This document shows, piece by piece, positions 1-4,042 of a DNA stretch of 5,393 nucleotides. Source of the DNA: Candidatus Coatesiibacteriota bacterium (lineage in GTDB: Bacteria; RBG-13-66-14); the NCBI GenBank assembly GCA_030631385.1, contig DAOVLG010000163.1, positions 1 to 5,393 on the forward strand, written 5' to 3'. A program made the position numbers and the translations under genes. The notes beneath the pieces are model-generated. The model did no database searches. It saw nothing but the letters and a program-made list of their open reading frames with translations, and had not been told where the DNA came from. Positions within the stretch are counted from its first letter, which is position 1. Every line of letters begins with the position of its first letter.

Positions 1-1251
1 CGAGGCGGTCTGCTCGAAGGTCTCGGCGATGGTACGCAGGCGCTGGACGCCTTTCAGACCCACGGCGAGGCTCTTGTGTTGGATGAAGGCCAGGCGCAAC
101 GCCTCCCGGGCGATGGCCTGCTCGACGATCAGGTCATCGAGGACCTGGGGGATGGTGGTGGGCCGGATCATCTTATTGCGGATCCGGTTTCGGAGCTCCT
201 TCTCGTCAATGAGGAAGGGCACCCAGCGCATGACGTTGTCGAAGCCGGCCTCGGCCATCACGTTGGAGATGGAGTAACTCATGCCGAGGTTGGCCGAGAC
301 GGTGCGGTTGAAGACGGTTTTGTGAGTCTCCTCGTACTTCTCCCCCTTGAAGACACTGAAAACGTCGGTGGTGGCGCCCCCGACATCCACACCGATAACG
401 GTGATTTTTTCCCGGCTGGCGATGGTCTGAATGATCTCACCCACGGCTCCCGGGGTCGGCATGATCGGGATGTTATCGCCCTGGGTGTCCCGGGTCCAGG
501 TCATGAGTTTCGAGTAGCCCGGCGCCTGGGCCATGACGTGTTCCATGAAGAGATCGTGGATGGCGTGGCGGGCGGGTCCCAGATTTTCCCGCTCCAGCAC
601 CGGTCGGATGTTGTCCACCATCTGGAGGGCGGTCTTCTCGCCCAAATCCTCTTGCACCATCTCCCGGGCGGCGATGTTGCCGGCGTAGATGACCGGCAGC
701 TTGTAACCGACGCCGAATCGGGGCTTGGGGTCGGCGGCGGCGATGATCTCGGCCAGCTCGGCTACATGCTTGATCGTCCCCCCGTCAATACCGCCGGAGA
801 GGAGGATTATATCGGGGCGTAAGCGGCGGATGGATTCGATCTTTACGTGGTTCGGCCGGCGGTCGTTGGTGGCTAAAACGTCCATGACGATGGCCCCGGC
901 ACCCAGGGCGGCGCGCTCGGCCGACTCACCGGTCATCTGCTTGACCACCCCGGCAACCATCATCTGCAGACCGCCCCCGGCCGAGCTGGTGGAGAGGTAG
1001 ATGTCGCAACCCTCTTTGGGGTCGCCCTTGACCATGATCGTGTTGTCCGGGGCGAGGAATCTGCGACCGGAGAGCTCCTCGACCTCGCCGACGGCGTTGA
1101 TCACGCCCCGGGTTACGTCCTCGGCCGGTTTCTCGACGGTGGTGGGAGCCTCGCCGCGGACGACCAGACGATACACCCCGTCGGGTTGCTGCTGAATGAA
1201 GATGGCCTTGGTGGTGGTGGAACCGCAGTCCGTCGCCAGGATCGTCTTCAT
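1..1251 (-). CDS. glmL: MutL/GlmL-family ASKHA ATPase, accessory/reactivation factor of B12-dependent mutases (partial, C-terminus off left edge)
   Basis: The frame is open for 417 codons from the ATG at 1251 to the window edge, so the C-terminal end is missing. Residues 1-17 hold an ASKHA phosphate-binding loop (DCGSTTTKA, 8-16). A second one lies at 287-299 (GVDVGGATTDVFS), giving the duplicated actin-like layout of this family. Between them are the family blocks STSSAGGGLQM (87-97), LSGGIDGGT (151-159) and YAGN (189-192), and IQHKSLAVGLKGVQRLRTI lies near 390-408. GlmL/MutL is known from glutamate mutase operons, and paralogues accompany ornithine and lysine aminomutases. It is thought to act in the cytoplasm as an ATP-dependent chaperone or reactivator of the adenosylcobalamin enzyme. 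Which mutase it serves cannot be told, because downstream genes lie off the window. The start is supported by AGAGGG (minus strand, 1261-1266) nine bases upstream. It lies 48 bp after the unknown gene at 1300-1710, probably in one operon. Family assignment is firm; the symbol is a family name and the role is inferred. Confidence 0.9.
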   Translation of the reverse strand, partial: MKTILATDCGSTTTKAIFIQQQPDGVYRLVVRGEAPTTVEKPAEDVTRGVINAVGEVEELSGRRFLAPDNTIMVKGDPKEGCDIYLSTSSAGGGLQMMVAGVVKQMTGESAERAALGAGAIVMDVLATNDRRPNHVKIESIRRLRPDIILLSGGIDGGTIKHVAELAEIIAAADPKPRFGVGYKLPVIYAGNIAAREMVQEDLGEKTALQMVDNIRPVLERENLGPARHAIHDLFMEHVMAQAPGYSKLMTWTRDTQGDNIPIMPTPGAVGEIIQTIASREKITVIGVDVGGATTDVFSVFKGEKYEETHKTVFNRTVSANLGMSYSISNVMAEAGFDNVMRWVPFLIDEKELRNRIRNKMIRPTTIPQVLDDLIVEQAIAREALRLAFIQHKSLAVGLKGVQRLRTIAETFEQTAS

Positions 1252-1260
1252 CGGTGTTTG

Positions 1261-1266
1261 CCCTCT
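1261..1266 (-). promoter_or_regulatory. ribosome binding site of the GlmL-family gene
   Basis: AGAGGG on the minus strand ends nine bases before the ATG at 1251. It is the only purine-rich stretch in the 48-bp gap, and it fixes the start of the ATPase at the codon directly before the first phosphate-binding loop. Confidence 0.6.
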
Positions 1267-1295
1267 GGTAAGATTGACACGGTGGTTGGGTCTTC

Positions 1296-1317
1296 AGCGC
1301 TAGCGCCAGCGCCAGCG
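1296..1317 (-). repeat. hexanucleotide tandem repeat spanning the stop codon of the unknown gene
   Basis: About 3.7 copies of the plus-strand unit AGCGCY lie in tandem. Read on the minus strand the units are CGCTGG, CGCTGG and CGCTAG, then CGCTGA made of the last repeat bases plus the next two. They encode Arg-Trp-Arg-Trp-Arg-stop, followed one codon later by a second in-frame stop. Both stop codons look like single-base variants of the TGG in the repeat unit. The centre (1297-1306) is also a perfect 10-bp palindrome. Gain or loss of a unit would lengthen or shorten the Arg-Trp tail without shifting the frame. Confidence 0.75.
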
Positions 1318-1710
1318 TTTACGTTTATTCAAGCGCTTTTTCTGCCTCTTTTCGGCCAGGTAATCGTCCAGGCGGGCGAGGAAACGCTGGACGTACTCAC
1401 GGTTCTCGAAGAGCCTTTGGAGATGGTCGTAGGGAGCCACCTTGAGGAAAGCGGGCCAGAAAAGCTCGAGAAACCCGGCGATGAAGGGCTCCAGCACCAA
1501 CATGGCCTGACTGCCCCAGTAGGCCATCGGGTAGGAGCTCTGGATGAACATTGCCGCGGCCTCGAGGAGATTCTTCTGGGCCAGCTTCCGGCAGATCCGG
1601 TCTATGAGCTTGTCGGCTTCCTCGAGGGGGAGTTCGCTGGTGATCTTGACGGCAAAGGCGTGTTGTATACGGGTCTTAGACCTCTCACCTTCCCTTTTCT
1701 TCTTAAGCAT
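1300..1710 (-). CDS. basic protein of unknown function, Arg/Trp-rich C-terminus
   Basis: This 136-residue protein is one I do not recognise. It starts with a Lys/Arg-rich segment (1-14). A charged helical stretch follows (about 27-52), then a hydrophobic and aromatic core (about 53-92, including YPMAYWGSQAM and FLELFWPAFL). Another charged helix comes next (95-120), and the tail is strongly basic (120-136, ending KRKRWRWR). There is no signal peptide. The hydrophobic core contains glutamates (E74, E82) and reads more like an amphipathic or buried helix pair than a transmembrane segment. No catalytic motif or metal-binding Cys/His set is visible. Support for a real gene: a good promoter about 27 bp upstream, codon use like its neighbours, and a position 48 bp ahead of the GlmL-family gene on the same strand. 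The Shine-Dalgarno is weak (GGA, eight bases before the ATG). The basic ends could bind nucleic acid or acidic membrane lipid, but that is speculation. A small partner of the ATPase or the mutase is an equally open possibility. Confidence 0.75.
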   Translation of the reverse strand: MLKKKREGERSKTRIQHAFAVKITSELPLEEADKLIDRICRKLAQKNLLEAAAMFIQSSYPMAYWGSQAMLVLEPFIAGFLELFWPAFLKVAPYDHLQRLFENREYVQRFLARLDDYLAEKRQKKRLNKRKRWRWR

Positions 1711-1743
1711 AGCGTTGATCCACTGACACGAATAAGCCGCCCC

Positions 1744-1773
1744 AGTCTACGCTTGGAGGGGGCTAAAAGTCAA
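1744..1773 (-). promoter_or_regulatory. sigma70-like promoter of the leftward operon
   Basis: On the minus strand, TTGACT (1768-1773) and TAGACT (1744-1749) are separated by 18 bp. The -35 matches the consensus at five of six positions and the -10 keeps the key T, A and final T. Transcription would begin near 1737, giving a leader of about 27 nt before the ATG at 1710. No room is left for a riboswitch in that leader. It is predicted from sequence only. Confidence 0.55.
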
Positions 1774-1776
1774 GCT

Positions 1777-1786
1777 GGGCCGGCCC
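1777..1786. promoter_or_regulatory. GGGCCGGCCC palindrome next to the leftward -35 box
   Basis: This perfect 10-bp palindrome lies three bases upstream of the leftward -35 hexamer, a usual place for an operator. It shares bases with the terminator-like hairpin at 1780-1802, so the palindrome may simply be part of that structure. No regulator can be named. Confidence 0.25.
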
Positions 1787-1802
1787 TTATGGGTCCGGTT
1801 TT
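1780..1802 (+). terminator. terminator-like hairpin in the divergent intergenic region
   Basis: CCGGCCC (1780-1786) pairs with GGG/CCGG (1791-1793 and 1795-1798), with one bulged T (1794) and a TTAT loop, and TTTT follows directly. The shape is that of an intrinsic terminator for plus-strand transcripts, although no plus-strand gene lies upstream of it. It could stop antisense transcription running through the leftward genes before it reaches mtnP. It may also be chance in GC-rich DNA. Confidence 0.3.
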
Positions 1803-1823
1803 CTCAATCGTCATCTGGTTGAG
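1803..1823. promoter_or_regulatory. CTCAA-N11-TTGAG dyad, possible regulator site
   Basis: Inverted 5-bp arms (1803-1807 and 1819-1823) sit 11 bp apart in the AT-richer centre of the divergent region, about 30 bp upstream of the leftward -35 box. The span and spacing resemble sites for dimeric helix-turn-helix regulators. Five-base arms are short enough to arise by chance, and no regulator gene lies in the window. Confidence 0.25.
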
Positions 1824-1861
1824 CAATCAGAACTTATGCATTTCCAATCACGTATTCGACG

Positions 1862-1890
1862 TTCCCCCGGATTCCCCCGTCTCCCCTCCG
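1862..1890. repeat. 10-bp-spaced TTCCCCCG direct repeats upstream of the mtnP promoter
   Basis: TTCCCCCG occurs at 1862-1869 and again at 1872-1879. A degenerate third copy (TCCCCTCC) starts at 1882. The 10-bp period places the copies on the same face of the helix, ending about 10 bp before the mtnP -35 box. They could be an activator or repressor site, or simple C-rich sequence. Confidence 0.35.
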
Positions 1891-1899
1891 GACGGCTTG

Positions 1900-1928
1900 T
1901 TGTACTGCCCTCTCAACTGTGGTAAGCT
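1900..1928 (+). promoter_or_regulatory. extended -10 promoter of mtnP
   Basis: TTGTAC (1900-1905) and TAAGCT (1923-1928) are spaced by 17 bp. A TG one base before the -10 (1920-1921) makes it an extended -10 element, which can make up for the weak match at the last three bases of the -35. Transcription would start near 1935, leaving a leader of roughly 39 nt. The TGGTA-start form is shared with the yprB promoter at 4005-4013. Confidence 0.5.
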
Positions 1929-1936
1929 AGCCTGGT

Positions 1937-1955
1937 AAACGAGGTTAACCCGTTT
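1937..1955 (+). promoter_or_regulatory. small hairpin in the mtnP leader
   Basis: AAACG (1937-1941) pairs with CGTTT (1951-1955). Two further G-C pairs stack above a bulged A (1942), closing a TTAA loop (1945-1948). It lies at the very 5' end of the predicted transcript, eight bases before the Shine-Dalgarno. It could stabilise the mRNA end. It does not cover the ribosome site and has no U-tract after it, so it is not a terminator. Confidence 0.3.
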
Positions 1956-1962
1956 CCCCCTC

Positions 1963-1967
1963 AGGAG
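1963..1967 (+). promoter_or_regulatory. ribosome binding site deciding the GTG start of mtnP
   Basis: AGGAG ends six bases before the GTG at 1974. The nearest ATG in the same frame, at 1983, is 15 bases away, too far for this site. GTG is therefore the better start. Confidence 0.7.
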
Positions 1968-1973
1968 TAAGTT

Positions 1974-2840
1974 GTGGCCGAGATGTTGATCGGCGTCATC
2001 GGCGGCTCGGGTCTCTACCGGATCGAGAATCTGCAAAACGCTCGCGAGGAGAGGATCAGCACCCCCTTCGGCGAACCTTCGGACGACATAATCATCGGTG
2101 AACTCGCCGGACGCGGAGTAGCCTTCCTCCCCCGGCACGGCCGGGGTCACTTCTACTCACCTTCGGAGGTCAACTACCGGGCCAACATCTGTGCCTTGAA
2201 GATGGCCGGGGTGCGTTGGATCATCTCCATCTCGGCGGTCGGCTCGATGAAGGAGGAGATCCGTCCCCTGGACGTGGTGGTTCCCGATCAGTTCATTGAC
2301 CGCACCCGTCATCGCCAGGACACCTTCTTCACCGACGGGATGGTGTCCCACGTCAGCCTGTCCGACCCATTCTGCGGGGAGCTGCGACGGATCTTCGTGG
2401 AGAAGTGCGGAGAGCTGGATCTCAGAACCCATGACGGGGGCATCTATCTCTGTATGGAGGGACCCCAGTTTTCCACCCGCGCCGAGAGCGACCTCTACCG
2501 CTCCTGGGGCGTCTCCGTGATCGGCATGACCAACCTCACCGAGGCCAGACTTGCCCGGGAAGCGGAGATAGCCTACGCCACTCTGGCCTTCTCCACCGAT
2601 TACGACTGCTGGCACTCAAGCGAGGAGCCGGTGACGGCGGAGATGGTGGTGGCCAACCTGTTGAAGAACGTGGAGAACGCCAAGAGGCTGATCGAGCTGA
2701 TCGTCCCCGCCATCCCGCTCGATGGGGAATGTTCCTGCCACTCGGCCCTCGCCGCGGCGATCGTCACCGACAGGGGGACGATCCCCCCGGCGGTCCTGCA
2801 CCGGTTGAAGCCGATTGCCGGAAGGTATCTGGCGCTTTAA
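1974..2840 (+). CDS. mtnP: S-methyl-5'-thioadenosine phosphorylase (MTAP)
   Basis: This cytoplasmic enzyme splits methylthioadenosine with phosphate into adenine and 5-methylthioribose-1-phosphate, recycling the by-product of polyamine synthesis toward methionine. At 288 residues it has full family length. Visible family features are the phosphate loop GGSGLY (10-15), PRHGRGH (53-59), NYRANI (67-72), the SAVGS block (87-91), QFIDRT (106-111), MEGPQFSTRAES (161-172), GMTN (184-187) and TDYDCW (208-213). In MTAP the two aspartates of TDYD (D209, D211) read the 6-amino group and N7 of adenine, where purine nucleoside phosphorylases have Asn, so adenine rather than guanine/hypoxanthine specificity is expected. 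A Cys-x-Cys pair (C253, C255) near the C-terminus recalls the CXC described in thermostable archaeal MTAP II. The start is GTG. No other methionine-salvage gene is next to it. The lipoprotein gene follows 48 bp downstream and is likely co-transcribed. Confidence 0.95.
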   Translation: MAEMLIGVIGGSGLYRIENLQNAREERISTPFGEPSDDIIIGELAGRGVAFLPRHGRGHFYSPSEVNYRANICALKMAGVRWIISISAVGSMKEEIRPLDVVVPDQFIDRTRHRQDTFFTDGMVSHVSLSDPFCGELRRIFVEKCGELDLRTHDGGIYLCMEGPQFSTRAESDLYRSWGVSVIGMTNLTEARLAREAEIAYATLAFSTDYDCWHSSEEPVTAEMVVANLLKNVENAKRLIELIVPAIPLDGECSCHSALAAAIVTDRGTIPPAVLHRLKPIAGRYLAL

Positions 2841-2867
2841 AAGGACCCTGTCGCATAATTTTTCTCT

Positions 2868-2884
2868 CCTCCTCTCGGGGGAGG
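2868..2884 (+). promoter_or_regulatory. strong Shine-Dalgarno of the lipoprotein gene, with a self-complementary arm
   Basis: GGGGGAGG ends at 2884, four bases before the ATG at 2889. Directly upstream lies a C/T run whose CCTCC (2868-2872) is the exact complement of GGAGG (2880-2884), leaving a 7-nt loop. A shorter alternative, CCTCT (2871-2875), closes a 4-nt loop. Either fold would hide the ribosome site, so initiation may depend on the ribosome or another factor opening it. Confidence 0.4.
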
Positions 2885-2888
2885 TAAG

Positions 2889-3920
2889 ATGCATAGGTTC
2901 AGGATTGTTCTGGTAACTTCAGTGTTGATGGCGCTTACCGCCTGCCAGCTTACCCTGGACACCTCCCAGAAGCTCTCGGGGAAGGAGGACATCCGCCTGC
3001 ACCCCGAGGGGTCCGTCGGGGTTTACCACTACGGTACATGGGGCTACAACGGCACCCGCCTCGGCGAGCTGATCAACCCCACCGACCTCGCCCTGGACTA
3101 CTTCGGCAACCTGATGGTCCTCGACGCGGGCAACCTGCGGGTCCAGGTGTTCGATCCCGCCGGGCGTGTAACCCGGCAGTATGACTACAACTTTGGTGGT
3201 GGTGAACGGGCCTTCCGCCCCACCGATGTTGCGGTGAGCCATCAGGACGACGTCTACCTGGCCGATCCCTCCGCCGGGACGGTCTTTAAGTTCACCGATG
3301 TCTCGACGGCCTTCGTCGTCACGGAGAGCTTTGCCACCACGGCCGGCACCGGTCTTCTGCAGCGCGACGACAACACCCTCTCCGGGATCAGCGACGCCCC
3401 CAGCGTTCCGAAGGCCCTGGCGGCCAACTGGGCCGGGGAGCTCTGGATCGCTTCGGGGGAGGAGCTCTACGAGTTCGACGGCCGGGGTAATCTGAGCCGG
3501 GTCCACACGCCGCTTGGCGACGACCTGGGCGGACGGCTCGAGGTCGCGGACATGGTCATGGACTTCGACCGCTCGATCTGGGTCCTGACCGAGGACGGCG
3601 TGGTGGTCCATATTGATTACCGGGGAAGGGTGCTTTCGAGTTTTTCCACCGGCCTGCGACCGCCCTTCGCCCTGGATTGCGACGGGGGCGTCGTCGCCAT
3701 CGCCGACGGTTGGAACGACGGCCTCTACCTGTACCACGAGAACGGCAACCTGCTCTACGAGACCCGTGTGACCGCCGACGATGGCACGCCGCTTCTCTCG
3801 CCGGAGGGGATCGCCCTCGACTTCGACAACCGGCGGTTGTATCTGGCGAACACCGGTTCCCATACCATCGAGGTCTTCGATCTAGAGCTCTGGGAACCGG
3901 CCGAGCCGGCTCCAAATTAG
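2889..3920 (+). CDS. NHL-repeat beta-propeller lipoprotein
   Basis: This 343-residue exported protein starts with a short signal peptide: basic MHRFR, a hydrophobic stretch (6-16) and the lipobox LTAC with the acylated cysteine at C19. Gln20 rather than Asp fits release to the outer membrane in a diderm. The mature part is a run of NHL-like blades with the P-x-(D/G)-(L/V/I)-A-hydrophobic-D start and a (V/L)-hydrophobic-(D/N)-x-(G/A) strand. They lie at about 63-93 (clearest), 111-137, 173-200, 218-245, 258-290 and 304-332, consistent with a six-blade propeller. The last blade ends VFDLELW, and an acidic, proline-rich tail follows. Such propellers usually bind proteins, glycans or peptides. 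No catalytic residues can be assigned, so I infer a binding or scaffold role in the envelope. The ATG follows a strong ribosome site and is the only start that keeps the signal peptide. It probably shares a transcript with mtnP, which suggests no functional link by itself. An intrinsic terminator follows 30 bp after the stop. Confidence 0.85.
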   Translation: MHRFRIVLVTSVLMALTACQLTLDTSQKLSGKEDIRLHPEGSVGVYHYGTWGYNGTRLGELINPTDLALDYFGNLMVLDAGNLRVQVFDPAGRVTRQYDYNFGGGERAFRPTDVAVSHQDDVYLADPSAGTVFKFTDVSTAFVVTESFATTAGTGLLQRDDNTLSGISDAPSVPKALAANWAGELWIASGEELYEFDGRGNLSRVHTPLGDDLGGRLEVADMVMDFDRSIWVLTEDGVVVHIDYRGRVLSSFSTGLRPPFALDCDGGVVAIADGWNDGLYLYHENGNLLYETRVTADDGTPLLSPEGIALDFDNRRLYLANTGSHTIEVFDLELWEPAEPAPN

Positions 3921-3949
3921 CCTGCATCGCCTCAGTCATCTCCGATGGT

Positions 3950-3973
3950 GGACACCCGGCAGGGTGCCCTTTT
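3950..3973 (+). terminator. intrinsic terminator after the lipoprotein gene
   Basis: GGACACCC (3950-3957) pairs with GGGTGCCC (3962-3969) through seven of eight positions, with one A-C mismatch at 3952/3967. The loop is GGCA, and TTTTAT follows at once. It starts 30 bp after the stop codon at 3918-3920, and so closes the mtnP-lipoprotein unit and separates it from the next promoter. Confidence 0.7.
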
Positions 3974-4004
3974 ATGATTGAGACGGCTCCGAAGGTCTAC
4001 CCCG

Positions 4005-4013
4005 TGGTATAAT
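4005..4013 (+). promoter_or_regulatory. extended -10 promoter of the yprB-like gene
   Basis: TGGTATAAT is a consensus -10 hexamer (4008-4013) with the extended TG one base before it. No good -35 lies 16-18 bp upstream; TTGAGA at 3978-3983 is 24 bp away, too far. Extended -10 promoters often work without a -35. Transcription would start near 4020, leaving a leader of about 23 nt. Confidence 0.6.
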
Positions 4014-4042
4014 CTTTTTGAGGCCCGCCCCACCCTTATTCC

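Noticed and set aside
76..822. Plus-strand open frame of 248 codons opposite the GlmL-family gene
   Set aside because: The opposite strand encodes clear ATPase motifs across the whole span. The plus-strand product is low-complexity Gly/Asp/His-rich, typical of a shadow frame.
1711..1737. Cobalamin riboswitch ahead of the leftward, possibly B12-related operon
   Set aside because: The predicted leader is only about 27 nt and shows no B12-box-like or structured element, so there is no room for one.
1186..1938. Plus-strand open frame of 250 codons crossing the unknown gene and the divergent promoter region
   Set aside because: It runs through both predicted promoters and most of the intergenic region, has no family resemblance, and overlaps the better supported minus-strand genes.
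2854..2859. CATAAT as a possible -10 box for a separate lipoprotein promoter
   Set aside because: No -35 hexamer at suitable spacing and no correctly placed extended TG; the 48-bp gap fits co-transcription with mtnP better.
2919..3863. Long minus-strand open frame (314 codons) opposite the lipoprotein gene
   Set aside because: It has no recognisable motif and no ribosome site. It is the antisense shadow of a G/C-third-position gene whose plus-strand product has a signal peptide and NHL blades.
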